Source: Microbacterium sp. LWH13-1.2 (GTDB lineage: Bacteria; Actinomycetota; Actinomycetes; Actinomycetales; Microbacteriaceae). From it: a stretch of DNA of 64,000 nt. The notes under the pieces were generated by a model. That model had not been told where the DNA came from. It searched no databases and was given only the letters and a program-made list of their open reading frames with translations. Within the stretch, counting starts at the first letter, position 1. Each line of letters begins with the position of its first letter. Made by a program: the position numbers and the translations under genes. Where the stretch lies: assembly GCF_038397735.1 (NCBI RefSeq), contig NZ_CP151635.1, positions 2,914,001 to 2,978,000 on the forward strand. Direction: 5' to 3'. Positions 8,635 to 17,130 of this stretch are shown piece by piece.

Positions 8635-8749
8635 CTCCGGTCGTTGAGCGAGAACGCGCGGCGACCGAGACGAGACGCACTCGACTCGCGCACGGATGCC
8701 AGCGCGTCTCGACTCTCTCGGCTCCGCCGGGCTCGCTCGACGACCGGAG
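8635..8749. repeat. Long imperfect palindrome between esterase promoter and prpC
   Basis: CTCCGGTCGTTGAGCGAG (8635-8652) is repeated inverted at 8732-8749 with one mismatch, and a second, inner inverted pair (GAGACG...CGTCTC) lies between. The 115-bp element can fold into one long hairpin at the 3' end of the methylcitrate operon. It fills much of the 337-bp gap between the esterase and prpC; the rest of the gap holds the esterase promoter, its two operators and its leader. I read it as an intergenic palindromic repeat acting as a terminator. GTTGAGCGAG-type repeats are, from memory, common between genes in Microbacterium. Confidence 0.6.
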
Positions 8750-8768
8750 GCGAGACGACACGCGCCGC

Positions 8769-9902
8769 TCAGCCCTCGATGTGCCGCTCGTCGACGCCGT
8801 CGTAGAACGAGAGCGGGCGGATCAGCGCATTCGCGCCGGCCTGCTCGATCACATGGGCCGTCCACCCCGTCACCCGTGCCGCGACGAACAGCGGGGTGAA
8901 AGTGAGGGTGTCGAAGCCGATCAGGTTGTAGGCAGGACCCGACGGATAGTCGAGGTTCGGGTAGATGCCCTTGCGCGCCACGAACTCCGACTCCAGAGCG
9001 TCGTAGAGCTCTGCGACCTCTGCCCTGTCGTAGTGCTCGACGAGTGTGTCGAGGGCGGCCTTCATGGTGGGCACGCGCGAGTCTCCGCTCTTGTAGACGC
9101 GGTGACCGAAGCCCATGATCTTGCGCTTCTCGGCGAGTGCCTTATCGAGCCACGGCACGACGTTCGACGCCTCGCCGATCTCGTCGAAGATGTGCAGCAC
9201 GGCCTCATTGGCGCCGCCGTGCAGCGGTCCCTTGAGCGCGCCGATCGCACCGACGACGGCCGAGTAGAGGTCGCTGAGGGTCGAGGTGATCACACGGGCC
9301 GTGAAGGTCGAGGCGTTGAACGAGTGCTCGGCGTACAGGATCATCGAGCGGTTGAACGCGTCGACGACGACCGGGTCGGGCTCTTCGCCGAACGTCATCC
9401 AGAGGAAGTTCGCCGAGTAGTCGAGGTCGTCGCGCGGCGCGATCGGCTCCTCGCCGCGGCGGCGTCGCTGACCGTAGGCGACGATCGCGGGAAGAGCGGC
9501 GAACAGACGGATGCTGCGCTCGAGGTTCTCCTCGGGGCTGCCGCCGGCATCGAGCACCGATCCGCCGGCGTTCGTGTCGGACGCGCCGATCAGGCTCACG
9601 GCCGTGCGCACCTCGTCCATCGGGTGCGCCTCGAGCGGGATCAGGTCGATCGCCGCCTTGACGTTGTCGGTCAGGGCGCGATGCGGTCGCTCCTGCGCGC
9701 GGAAGGCCGCCAGCTCTTCGAACGTGGGCAGCTCACCGTGCCACAGCAGGTAGGCGACCGCCTCGAACGGCTGGGTCGCCGCCAGCTCCTGCACGGGGTA
9801 CCCGCGGTAGAGAAGACTGTTCGTCTCGGGGTTGACCTTCGAGATCGCCGTCGTGTCGACGACCACCCCGGCGAGGCCCTTCTTGATGTCCGGCTCGGTC
9901 AT
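8769..9902 (-). CDS. prpC: 2-methylcitrate synthase (citrate synthase family)
   Basis: Condenses propionyl-CoA with oxaloacetate to 2-methylcitrate, the first step of the methylcitrate cycle. The 377-residue length is that of the short bacterial citrate-synthase type. Catalytic histidines are visible in GPLHGGANEAV and GFGHRVYKSGDSR, followed by the C-terminal domain with VIEQ. Assignment to methylcitrate rather than citrate synthase rests on the operon, where it is the last gene after prpD and prpB. I start at the second ATG of the frame because AAGGAG lies exactly 5 nt upstream; the GTG six bases earlier would lie inside that site. The end is followed by a long palindrome likely to stop transcription. 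Confidence 0.95.
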   Translation of the reverse strand: MTEPDIKKGLAGVVVDTTAISKVNPETNSLLYRGYPVQELAATQPFEAVAYLLWHGELPTFEELAAFRAQERPHRALTDNVKAAIDLIPLEAHPMDEVRTAVSLIGASDTNAGGSVLDAGGSPEENLERSIRLFAALPAIVAYGQRRRRGEEPIAPRDDLDYSANFLWMTFGEEPDPVVVDAFNRSMILYAEHSFNASTFTARVITSTLSDLYSAVVGAIGALKGPLHGGANEAVLHIFDEIGEASNVVPWLDKALAEKRKIMGFGHRVYKSGDSRVPTMKAALDTLVEHYDRAEVAELYDALESEFVARKGIYPNLDYPSGPAYNLIGFDTLTFTPLFVAARVTGWTAHVIEQAGANALIRPLSFYDGVDERHIEG

Positions 9903-9904
9903 GC

Positions 9905-10807
9905 TCACTCCTTCGTGACGGTGAAGCCTGCGACGCCCGAGTCGAATTCCTTGTAGGACTCGTAGTCGATCAGGTCGTAGAGATCGGCACGGTGCTGCAT
10001 CTCACCGAGCTTCGAGGTGAGGTGCCCCTCCTCGTTCAGCGTATCGAGCGCACGGCCCGCCGCGCCCATCGCGATGCGCAGCAGCGACACCGGCCAGATG
10101 ACCATGTTCACGCCGGCATCCCGCAGCTGGTCGACCGAGAACAGGTCGCTCTTGCCGAACTCGGTCATGTTCGCGAGGATCGGCACGTCGAGCGCCTCCG
10201 CCATCGCCTCGAACTCTGCGAGCGTGCGCATCGCCTCGGGGAAGACGGCATCGGCCCCGGCGTCCACCAGCGCCTTGGCACGGTCGATCGCCGACTCCAG
10301 GCCTTCGACCGCGCGGATGTCGGTGCGCGCCATGATCAGGAAGTTGGGGTCGCGACGAGCGTCGGCCGCCGCTCGGATGCGACGGATCGCCGTGCTCTCG
10401 TCCACGACGCTCTTGCCGTCGAGGTGGCCGCAGCGCTTCGGGTTGATCTGATCCTCGATGTGGGTGCCGGCGAGGCCCGCGTCTTCGAGCTCCTGGATCG
10501 TGCGGGCGACGTTCATCGGTTCGCCGAAGCCGGTGTCGGCGTCGACGATCGCGGGGATGTCGGTCATGCGCGCGATCTGCTTCGCCCGCCCCGCGACCTC
10601 GGTCAGCGTGGTGAGGCCGATGTCAGGCACACCGAGGTCGGCGGAGAGCACCGCGCCCGAGATGTAGACCCCGTCGAAGCCCTTCTGCTCGATCAGTCGG
10701 GCGCTCAGCGGGTTGAAGGCGCCGGGGAACCGCAACAGCTCGCCGCTCGCGAGGCGTTCACGGAACAGGCGGCGCTTCTCGGTCGGCGTGACGTGCGAGT
10801 ACAGCAT
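9905..10807 (-). CDS. prpB: 2-methylisocitrate lyase
   Basis: Cleaves 2-methylisocitrate to pyruvate and succinate, the last step of the methylcitrate cycle. It is a 300-residue member of the isocitrate-lyase/PEP-mutase family. It shows the metal-binding AIVDADTGFGEP (about 86-97) and the catalytic Cys in KRCGH (124-128), the methylisocitrate-lyase signature; phosphonate enzymes lack this Cys. The ATG overlaps the prpD stop by 4 bp, and the prpC start lies 2 nt beyond its stop, so the genes are translationally linked. The long open frame that continues upstream in this reading frame is only the antisense-free shadow of prpD and is not part of the protein. Confidence 0.96.
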   Translation of the reverse strand: MLYSHVTPTEKRRLFRERLASGELLRFPGAFNPLSARLIEQKGFDGVYISGAVLSADLGVPDIGLTTLTEVAGRAKQIARMTDIPAIVDADTGFGEPMNVARTIQELEDAGLAGTHIEDQINPKRCGHLDGKSVVDESTAIRRIRAAADARRDPNFLIMARTDIRAVEGLESAIDRAKALVDAGADAVFPEAMRTLAEFEAMAEALDVPILANMTEFGKSDLFSVDQLRDAGVNMVIWPVSLLRIAMGAAGRALDTLNEEGHLTSKLGEMQHRADLYDLIDYESYKEFDSGVAGFTVTKE

Positions 10808-12333
10808 CAGAACAGCCCCTTCGGGGCGTCGGCGCCATCGAGCAGTCCGGGCTTGGCGATGATCGACAGCTCGCCGACCTCGGCGGCCGTGAGCTCGGGC
10901 AGACGCTGCACCAGCTCGAGGAAGCGCTCGATCTCGGCGGGCTCGAGCACGGGCTCGGCCAGCAGACGGAACTTCGCGATGTAGTCGTCGCGGGCGAACG
11001 GGCGGGCACCGAGCGGATGCGCATCGGCGACGGCGATCTCGTCGACCACGGTCGTGCCGTCGGTCAGGCGGAACTCCACGCGACCGCCGAACGCCTTCAC
11101 GTCGGGGTCCTCGGAGTGGTAGCGGCGCGTCCACTCGGCATCCTCGGCCGTGGTGATCTTGTGCCACAGCGCGACGGTGTCCTCGCGCCCGGCCCGCTCG
11201 GGGGTGTACGAGTCGACGTGGTGCCAGCCGCCGTCCTGCAGCGCGACCGCGAAGATGTACGGGATCGAGTGGTCGAGCGTCTCGCGCGAGGCCGTGGGGT
11301 CGTACTTCTGCGGGTCGTTCGCGCCAGAGCCGATCACGTAGTGCGTGTGGTGGCTGGTGTGCAGCACGATCGCGTCGATGTTGGCGGGGTCGCGCAGCGC
11401 CGGGTTCTCGATGCCGAGCTTGCGGGCGAGGTCGATCCACGCCTGCGCCTGGTACTCGGCCGAGTGCTCCTTCGTGTAGGAATCGAGGATCGCGCGCTTC
11501 GCCTCGCCCGCGGCGGGCAGCGGCACCTCGTAGGCGGCGTCCTTGCCGTCGAGCATCCAGGCGATCACGCCGTCTTCGCCCTCGTAGATCGGGGCGGGGC
11601 TGGTCTGACCGCGCATCGCCCGGTCGACGGCCTCGACCGCGAGCTTGCCGGCGAACGCCGGGGCATGCGCCTTCCAGGTCGAGATCTCGCCCTTGCGGCT
11701 CTGACGCGTGGCGGTCGTGGTGTGCAGGCCCTGGCCGACGGCCTGATAGATCGTCTCGACGTCGAGCCCGAGCAGCGTGCCGATGCCGGCGGCCGCCGAC
11801 GGGCCGAGGTGGGCGACGTGATCGATCTTGTGCTTGTGCAGGCAGATCGCGCGCACGAGGTCCATCTGGATCTCGTAGCCGGTCGCGATGCCGCGCAGCA
11901 GCGCGCGGCCGTCGGCCTGCACATGCTGGGCCACGGCGAGGATCGGCGGGATGTTGTCGCCCGGGTGCGAGTACTCCGCCGCGAGGAACGTGTCGTGGTA
12001 GTCGAGCTCGCGCACGGCGACGCCGTTGGCCCACGCCGCCCACTCAGGGCTCGTGCGGTGGTCGAGCGCCGCACCGAAGACCGTGGCGCCGATGCCACCG
12101 GTCGAGACGGGGTGGCTGAACGCCTGGGCGCGGGCCGCGTTGATGGGGCCGCGAGTGAGGGATGCCGCGGCGACCGACGCGTTGTCGATGATGCGGTTGA
12201 TGATCATGTCGACGACGTCCTGCTCGACCTCGACCGGATCGGCGGCGACCTCGGCGATCTTCCAGGCGAGCTGGTCTTCGCGGGCGAGGTTCTCGTCGCT
12301 GCGGTGGACGCGGACATGGTGGGTGACGGTCAT
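10807..12333 (-). CDS. prpD: 2-methylcitrate dehydratase
   Basis: Dehydrates 2-methylcitrate to 2-methyl-cis-aconitate in propionate breakdown. It is a full-length 508-residue MmgE/PrpD-family protein, with the conserved region [14 protein letters not shown] near residue 105, [11 protein letters not shown], and the [12 protein letters not shown] segment in the second half. It overlaps the regulator gene upstream and prpB downstream by 4 bp each, giving a tightly packed operon with order regulator-D-B-C. No prpE-type propionyl-CoA synthetase and no AcnD/PrpF pair are present; with PrpD the rehydration step is normally done by an aconitase encoded elsewhere. Confidence 0.96.
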   Translation of the reverse strand: MTVTHHVRVHRSDENLAREDQLAWKIAEVAADPVEVEQDVVDMIINRIIDNASVAAASLTRGPINAARAQAFSHPVSTGGIGATVFGAALDHRTSPEWAAWANGVAVRELDYHDTFLAAEYSHPGDNIPPILAVAQHVQADGRALLRGIATGYEIQMDLVRAICLHKHKIDHVAHLGPSAAAGIGTLLGLDVETIYQAVGQGLHTTTATRQSRKGEISTWKAHAPAFAGKLAVEAVDRAMRGQTSPAPIYEGEDGVIAWMLDGKDAAYEVPLPAAGEAKRAILDSYTKEHSAEYQAQAWIDLARKLGIENPALRDPANIDAIVLHTSHHTHYVIGSGANDPQKYDPTASRETLDHSIPYIFAVALQDGGWHHVDSYTPERAGREDTVALWHKITTAEDAEWTRRYHSEDPDVKAFGGRVEFRLTDGTTVVDEIAVADAHPLGARPFARDDYIAKFRLLAEPVLEPAEIERFLELVQRLPELTAAEVGELSIIAKPGLLDGADAPKGLF

Positions 12334-12998
12334 TTCACACCTTCGGGGTTGGCTGTCAGGGAGTCGAGGATGCCGGTGAGCGCGTTGTGCAGGTGCACGT
12401 GCGTGGCGTGAGCGGCGAGGTCGCCGTCTCGGGCGCCGAGCGCTGCGGCGATCGTGCGGTGCTCGGACGCGGATGCCGCGAGGCGGTCGGGCTTGTCGCG
12501 GGCCATGCGGCGCACCCGCACGAGGTGGGTGCGCACGGTGCGCAGCGCCGAGGCGATGTAGTCGTTGTCGACGGCCTGGTCGAGAGCGGCATCGAAGCGG
12601 GCGATGAGCGCGTAGTACGCGTCGCGGCCTTCGACGGCGGCGAGATCGACGTGCGCGAACTCGTCGGCGAGGGCGGCGAACAGCGAAGCGTCCCCTCGAT
12701 GGGCGGCGAGTCTGGCGGAGGTCTCCTCGAGCGCGCGGCGGATCTCGAACAGGGCGCGGATGTCGTCGGCATCCAGGTCAGCGACCACCGTGACTCGAGG
12801 CGACTGCTGCACGACCAGGCCGTCGGCCGCGAGGCGGCGCAGGGCCTCGCGCATCGGGGTGCGGCTGATGCCGAGGCGAGCGGCCTGCTCGACCTCGCCG
12901 AGCACGAACCCGGCGGGGAGGGCGCCCGACTGGATCTCCTCCAGCAGTGCCGCGTGGGCTCGGTCGCTCGCGGTGGTGCGATCGGCGACAGAGCTCAT
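12330..12998 (-). CDS. GntR-family (FCD) regulator of the methylcitrate operon
   Basis: A 222-residue FadR/FCD-type regulator with a winged helix at about residues 12-75 (recognition part [21 protein letters not shown]) and a helical FCD domain. It is the promoter-proximal gene of the prp operon, overlapping prpD by 4 bp, so it is co-expressed with its targets and probably autoregulated. Two GTATAC palindromes lie immediately upstream of the start. The effector is probably 2-methylcitrate or another intermediate of the cycle (inference). This differs from enterobacterial systems, where PrpR is a sigma-54 activator, and from the ParB-like/GlxR arrangements of other actinobacteria. Confidence 0.9.
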   Translation of the reverse strand: MSSVADRTTASDRAHAALLEEIQSGALPAGFVLGEVEQAARLGISRTPMREALRRLAADGLVVQQSPRVTVVADLDADDIRALFEIRRALEETSARLAAHRGDASLFAALADEFAHVDLAAVEGRDAYYALIARFDAALDQAVDNDYIASALRTVRTHLVRVRRMARDKPDRLAASASEHRTIAAALGARDGDLAAHATHVHLHNALTGILDSLTANPEGVK

Positions 12999-13005
12999 GC
13001 CCTCA

Positions 13006-13067
13006 GTGTATACACAAATGCGATAAACGGTGTCTGAGATTCATCGATAGCCGCCTCACGTATACAT
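13006..13067 (-). promoter_or_regulatory. Twin GTATAC palindromes upstream of the prp operon
   Basis: GTGTATACAC (13006-13015) is a perfect 10-bp palindrome 8 nt upstream of the regulator start. A second copy sharing the CGTATACA core lies at 13059-13066. TnGTATACnA is the shape of FCD-type GntR operators. The first copy overlaps TATACA, a possible -10, and would block initiation. It also lies close to the stop of the EamA gene, which shares the strand. Confidence 0.62.
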
Positions 13068-13071
13068 AGTT

Positions 13072-14052
13072 CTACCGCTGCGGAACCCCCACCGCATCCG
13101 GAACCGGTTCGACGAACTCCGCAGGGCGCGGCTCGCCGAGCTTCACGATCACCACTCCGACGAGCACGAGCGCGCCACCGAGAGCCTGCAGCAGGTCGGG
13201 CAGCTGTCCGAGCAGCAGCCAGCCGAACAGCAGTGCGGCGACGACTTCGGAGAGTGCGACGAAGGATGCGAGACGCGAGCCCAGCATCCGGGTCGAGGCG
13301 ATGCCGAGCACGTAGGCGAGGGCGGTGGCGATCAGGCCGATCGCGAGCACCGGCACGAACCACGGCACGGTGCCGAAGCGGTAGGTGATGTCATCGGTCG
13401 TCCAGGCGATGGGCAGGATGCCGACGAGTCCGGCGATCGTCAAGGCGACCGCGCCGAGCAGCAGCCCACCTCCGGCGAGCGCGATCGGCGGCAGCCCGGT
13501 GTCAGCTTTGGCCGAGAGCAGGAAGTAGGTCGCCGCCCCCACCATCGCGGCGAGCGCCCAGAGGATGCCGGCGATGTTGACCTCGGCCCCGGTGATGATG
13601 TCGAGCATCAGCACGAGGCCGACGAAGGCGAGGGCGGCACCGATCACGCTGCGACGACTCGGCCGTTCACCCCGGCGCAGCCACAACCACAGGATGACGG
13701 CGATCGGCGCGGTGTACTCGATGAGCAGTGCGAGGCCGACGTCCATCACGGCGACGGCCTGGAAGTAGCAGAGCTGGGTGGCGGTGACGGCGAGCAGGCC
13801 GTAGGCGGCGACCATGCCCGCGTTCTTCCTGAGCACACCCCAGCGCCCGCGCAGCGACAGGATCGTCGGCACGAGCAGCACGAGGGCGGCGACCCAGACC
13901 CGCGCGGTCACGGCTGCTCCCGGCGTCCATCCCGCATCGATGAGGCCCCGGGCCCAGGCGCCCGACATCCCGAACGCGAAAGCCGCGCCGATCGCCAGCG
14001 GCAGACCGAAGCGCACGCCCGTCAGCGCGGTGTCATTTGCAACGGTGCTCAT
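13072..14052 (-). CDS. EamA/DMT-family transporter
   Basis: A 326-residue inner-membrane protein with ten predicted hydrophobic segments in two five-helix EamA repeats, a drug/metabolite transporter typical of amino-acid or metabolite exporters. The first helix follows the short N-terminus (FGLPLAIGAAFAFGMSG) and the second repeat begins near SVIGAALAFVGLVLML. A short charged tail follows. I start at the ATG that reads MSTVANDTAL, 40 bp from the divergent CGNR gene; the longer open frame upstream runs through that gene and is spurious. Substrate cannot be told from sequence. The divergent arrangement suggests the CGNR protein regulates it. Confidence 0.9.
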   Translation of the reverse strand: MSTVANDTALTGVRFGLPLAIGAAFAFGMSGAWARGLIDAGWTPGAAVTARVWVAALVLLVPTILSLRGRWGVLRKNAGMVAAYGLLAVTATQLCYFQAVAVMDVGLALLIEYTAPIAVILWLWLRRGERPSRRSVIGAALAFVGLVLMLDIITGAEVNIAGILWALAAMVGAATYFLLSAKADTGLPPIALAGGGLLLGAVALTIAGLVGILPIAWTTDDITYRFGTVPWFVPVLAIGLIATALAYVLGIASTRMLGSRLASFVALSEVVAALLFGWLLLGQLPDLLQALGGALVLVGVVIVKLGEPRPAEFVEPVPDAVGVPQR

Positions 14053-14091
14053 GACAGGTGACGCTACTCGCGCAGGATGTAAGGTGTCAAC

Positions 14092-14628
14092 ATGAACTTC
14101 ACCGATGACACGGAAGAGACCCTCCGTGCAGCCGTCTGGCTGGTGAACTCTGCGGAAGACCCCGACACCCTCGAGACGCTCGCCGACTACGACGCGTTCC
14201 TCACGAACTTCCCCTATTCGGGCCGGCTCGACCGCGACGAGGCTGAGCTCGACGCGCTGCGAACCCTGCGTCCGCGGCTGCGCACAATGCTGCTCGCGCC
14301 CCGAGACGAGATGGCCGAGCACGTCAACGCCGCACTCGCGGAAGCGCATCTCGCTCCGAGGCTGGTGCGCCACGACGGCGTCGACTGGCACCTGCACGCC
14401 GTCGCGGACGAGCGCCCCCTGCCCGAGCGCGTGCTCATCGAGACCGCCATGGCGTTGATCGACGTCATCCGCGCCGACGAGGGGTCGCGCATCTCCATCT
14501 GCGCCGACGACACCTGCGAGGCACTCGCCCTCGACCTCTCGCGCAACCGCTCCAAGCGCTTCTGCTCGACGACCTGCACGAACCGCAACGCCGTGGCCGC
14601 CTATCGCGCACGGCGCGCGAGCGCCTGA
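14092..14628 (+). CDS. CGNR zinc-finger regulator (ABATE domain)
   Basis: A 178-residue protein with an N-terminal ABATE region and a C-terminal CGNR treble-clef zinc finger: two Cys in the CADDTCEAL segment and CSTTCTNRNAVAAYRARR, in which the Cys-x-Asn-Arg motif gives the family its name (here CTNR). Such proteins are presumed DNA-binding regulators associated with stress or metabolite sensing in actinobacteria. It is transcribed divergently from the EamA exporter across a 40-bp gap, so it probably controls the exporter and itself. No close functional homologue is recognised. Confidence 0.88.
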   Translation: MNFTDDTEETLRAAVWLVNSAEDPDTLETLADYDAFLTNFPYSGRLDRDEAELDALRTLRPRLRTMLLAPRDEMAEHVNAALAEAHLAPRLVRHDGVDWHLHAVADERPLPERVLIETAMALIDVIRADEGSRISICADDTCEALALDLSRNRSKRFCSTTCTNRNAVAAYRARRASA

Positions 14629-14663
14629 GCCTCCGCATCCGGATTCGGTAGCGTCGTGTCGTC

Positions 14664-15644
14664 ATGACCTTCCCCTCCCCCTACGACATCTGGTTCGCCG
14701 ACGCCGAGTTCGACGCGAGCTACGGCCACACGCTGAGCACGCTCCGTGCGATCGCTCCGGTCGCCGCACCCGACGGGTTCGGCGAGCGGTGGCAGGGCTG
14801 GCGACAGCAGGCGAAGACGGTGGATGCCGCACCCACCGTGCTGTCCGCCGAGACCGCGCACGGCCGACGGGTCTCGGTCATCGAGCATGCGGGAGTCGAC
14901 GGCACCCGCCTGCGCGCCTGGCTCGTCGAACCCCTCGCCGCCCCGGCGCGCGTCGGTGTCGTGCACAGCCACGGCTACGGCGGACGGGATGCGGTCGACC
15001 TCGCACGCATACCCGACGATGCGGCCGCGATCTTCCCGGTCGCCCGCGGGCTGCCCACGCTGAACACGGGCGTCGGCGCCCCCGCACCCCAGGCCGAGCA
15101 TGTGCTGGCCGGGATCGAGAGCCCGGACTCGTACGTGCTCGGCCTCTGCGCCCGAGACCTCTGGCTCGCGGCGGATGCTCTCACCACCCTTGTCGGCCCC
15201 CTGCCCCTCTACTACGTCGGCGAGAGCTTCGGCGGCGGCATCGGCGCCCTCGCCCTGCCATGGGACGACCGCTACGTCGGGGCGACCCTCATCGTGCCGA
15301 GCTTCGGACAGTACGACGAGCGCCTCGCCGTGCACTGCGTCGGCAGCGGCGAGACCGTGCGCGACCACGTCGCCGCGCATCCGGAGGCCCGTGAAGTGCT
15401 GCGCCTGTTCGACGCCTCGACGGCCCTCGGCTTCGCCCGCATCCCGGTGCGCGTCGAGGCGGCGCTGTGGGACCCGTACGTGCCGCCGCCCGGACAGTTC
15501 GGCGTCGCGAACGCGGCACGGATGCTCGAGCTCGCCGTCCTCCCCGCGGGCCACGCCGAGTATCCGGGGGTCGAGGAGGTGGCGGCCGCGGCGATCCGCG
15601 ACGGCAGGTCCCACCTCGCACGCGCGCTGCGCGCAGCATCCTGA
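14664..15644 (+). CDS. Acetylxylan esterase/cephalosporin-C deacetylase family (CE7-like) hydrolase
   Basis: A 326-residue cytosolic alpha/beta hydrolase of the AXE1 family, which deacetylates short acetylated sugars. The oxyanion loop is HSHGYGG (about residue 97), the nucleophile is the Ser of GESFGGG (about 191), and the charge relay follows as the Asp of ALWDPYVPP (about 272) and the His of PAGHAEYPG (about 295). There is no signal peptide, so it would act on imported acetylated oligosaccharides or on acetylated small molecules. It lies 35 bp after the CGNR gene on the same strand. Role in xylo-oligosaccharide use is a family-level guess. Confidence 0.85.
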   Translation: MTFPSPYDIWFADAEFDASYGHTLSTLRAIAPVAAPDGFGERWQGWRQQAKTVDAAPTVLSAETAHGRRVSVIEHAGVDGTRLRAWLVEPLAAPARVGVVHSHGYGGRDAVDLARIPDDAAAIFPVARGLPTLNTGVGAPAPQAEHVLAGIESPDSYVLGLCARDLWLAADALTTLVGPLPLYYVGESFGGGIGALALPWDDRYVGATLIVPSFGQYDERLAVHCVGSGETVRDHVAAHPEAREVLRLFDASTALGFARIPVRVEAALWDPYVPPPGQFGVANAARMLELAVLPAGHAEYPGVEEVAAAAIRDGRSHLARALRAAS

Positions 15645-15676
15645 GATTTGGGCATTCCCGACCATCCCTCTCCCCG

Positions 15677-16402
15677 TCACACCCCGTTTCGGATAGAATC
15701 TGTCGGTAGCTCCCCCTTTGCGGAGGCTGGAGAAGTGAACCCGGGATTTCCTGCTGATTGTGGGGCCCGGGTTTCGCGCATCTCGGTGACGATGCGGAGC
15801 TGATGGTCGAGTCGGCCCGCCCATAGGTCACGTCCCGTGACGCGTCCATTGACCGCCCCACAGACCGCATCCGGAAGCCAGAGCAACGGCTCGCCCGATC
15901 CTCGAACGTGCTCGACTCGCATTCTCGACCCGATCACGCGCGATGCCCGCAGCGCCTGCACCATGGCCATGTCCCGGCGGTCATCACTCTGTCCACGTGA
16001 TTCGAAGACGACGCGGTCGACGACGTCGAGTCGGTCGAGTTCCCAGAAGAGCCGAGTGATGCACGCGCGGCGAGTCCGTTCGCTGCGATCTCCCGCTTCC
16101 GGATGAACGACGACCGCCCAGTGAGCGAGCGGCATCCCCGAGATGACGGAGACGGTTTCATCCTTGAGAGCACCGACGTTGTCATACCAGTGCAGCTTGA
16201 TCGCACCTTTCGGCTTCAACGCGACCAATGACCGGCGAAGGTCCTGCAGATCCGCCATCTCGCCGCACTGCGGGAGCGTCGCCACCATGACGTACGGCCC
16301 GCTGTTGCCTGCCCCGAGCGGTTCGGACTCGTCGATGAAGGCGAATTGCACCGTCTCAGGGTAGAGGCGATCCGGGAGCTCCTTGCGATCGGATTCCGGC
16401 AT
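15677..16402 (-). CDS. DUF3800-like protein
   Basis: A 241-residue protein with the FAFIDESEPLG start typical of DUF3800, a family with a predicted RNase-H-like fold; the Asp-Glu pair would be catalytic. Further acidic residues in VVFESRGQSDDRRDM and the segment LQIPDAV-like WLPDAVCGAVNGR support the assignment. The function of DUF3800 is unknown; such genes are patchily distributed and often move between genomes. The last 26 codons run through a strong hairpin at 15737-15774, so the protein C-terminus and an RNA structure share sequence. The start is uncertain: ATG at 16441 and a GTG at 16459 are in frame, and none has a strong ribosome site. It is less GC-rich in places than its neighbours. 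Confidence 0.72.
   Translation of the reverse strand: MPESDRKELPDRLYPETVQFAFIDESEPLGAGNSGPYVMVATLPQCGEMADLQDLRRSLVALKPKGAIKLHWYDNVGALKDETVSVISGMPLAHWAVVVHPEAGDRSERTRRACITRLFWELDRLDVVDRVVFESRGQSDDRRDMAMVQALRASRVIGSRMRVEHVRGSGEPLLWLPDAVCGAVNGRVTGRDLWAGRLDHQLRIVTEMRETRAPQSAGNPGFTSPASAKGELPTDSIRNGV
15708..15774. ncRNA. Possible structured RNA overlapping the 3' end of the DUF3800 gene
   Basis: The stem AACCCGGG (15738-15745) pairs perfectly with CCCGGGTT (15766-15773), with a G-T pair at the base and a 20-nt loop. A second, bulged stem pairs 15708-15713 with 15722-15728. There is no T run on either strand, so it is not a simple intrinsic terminator. Several candidate structured RNAs have been reported near DUF3800 genes, which makes this location suggestive. 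Strand and function are not determined. Confidence 0.4.
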
Positions 16403-16457
16403 CCCAGGCCAGCGCACACCCGCGCTCTCACCCCCGCGCATCCGAGCACTGGACGCC

Positions 16458-16496
16458 ACTTGTCATAACAGGTACACTCAGCTTGTCATTACAGGT
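16458..16496 (+). promoter_or_regulatory. Two HutC-type operators before the cupin-isomerase operon
   Basis: ACTTGTCATAACAGGT (16458-16473) and GCTTGTCATTACAGGT (16481-16496) are direct copies of a 16-bp palindrome, 23 bp apart. A plausible promoter is TGGACG (16450-16455), 17 bp, TACACT (16473-16478), which puts the first site in the spacer and the second at the transcription start. The same motif precedes three other loci in the window. Confidence 0.75.
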
Positions 16497-16531
16497 TGCG
16501 CAGCGCCGCAGCATCCGCACGAGGAGCACCG

Positions 16532-17122
16532 ATGCCCCAGTTCCACACCCCTCCGATCTCGCCGATGGCGATCGCATTCGACGCCGAGAGGCTCACGCTC
16601 TCGCCCGAGGGTCCCACGCTCACGCGCCGGATGTCCGACCTCGAGGGCCTGTTCCTCGACGCGGATGCCTGGGCCGCCGCATCCGCCGGCGACGACCCCG
16701 TCGTCTACACGGTGACCAGCTCGCCCGTGCCCGAGGCCGACCGCGAGCTGCCGCAGTCGATCACGACGATCATGCCCGGCGACACCTCGGGTGAGCTCTG
16801 GATGACCAAGGGCCACCAGCACCCGAACCACCAGGGCGAGATCTACCTGGCGCTTACCGGCCGAGGCGGCCTGCTCATGTTCGACGGCGAGCGCACCGAG
16901 TGGATCGACATGCTGCCGGGCACCATCGGCTACATTCCCCCGGGCTGGGCGCACCGCTCGGTGAACACGGGCGACGAGCCCTATGCGTTCCTCGCGGTGT
17001 ATCCGGGCGGCGCCGGCCACGACTACGGCTGGGTGCTCGAGCACGGCATGGGCTCCCGCGCCTACCGCTCGACCGAGGGCGTCGACCTGCGCCCCTATTC
17101 CGCGTCCCCCTCCGCGGAATAG
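16532..17122 (+). CDS. Cupin-type (glucose-6-phosphate-isomerase-like) sugar isomerase
   Basis: A 196-residue cupin of the archaeal-type phosphoglucose isomerase family. The metal site is TKGHQHPNHQGEIYLALTG: the two early His, the Glu, and the later His of PPGWAHRSVN. In the family this site isomerises aldose (phosphate) to ketose (phosphate). Start chosen at the ATG with GAGGAG 5 nt upstream. It is the first gene of a six-gene operon and lies 8 nt before the FGGY kinase. Being followed by a kinase for free ketoses, it may act on an unphosphorylated aldose rather than glucose 6-phosphate. That is inference from order; family membership is clear. Confidence 0.88.
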   Translation: MPQFHTPPISPMAIAFDAERLTLSPEGPTLTRRMSDLEGLFLDADAWAAASAGDDPVVYTVTSSPVPEADRELPQSITTIMPGDTSGELWMTKGHQHPNHQGEIYLALTGRGGLLMFDGERTEWIDMLPGTIGYIPPGWAHRSVNTGDEPYAFLAVYPGGAGHDYGWVLEHGMGSRAYRSTEGVDLRPYSASPSAE

Positions 17123-17130
17123 GGTCGATC

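Noticed and set aside
8769..9902. Housekeeping citrate synthase
   Set aside because: The gene is the last member of a prpD-prpB operon and of the short type, which fits methylcitrate synthase better.
9905..12043. A 712-residue open frame covering prpB and part of prpD
   Set aside because: The N-terminal 400 residues are the out-of-frame shadow of prpD; the real prpB starts at the ATG overlapping the prpD stop.
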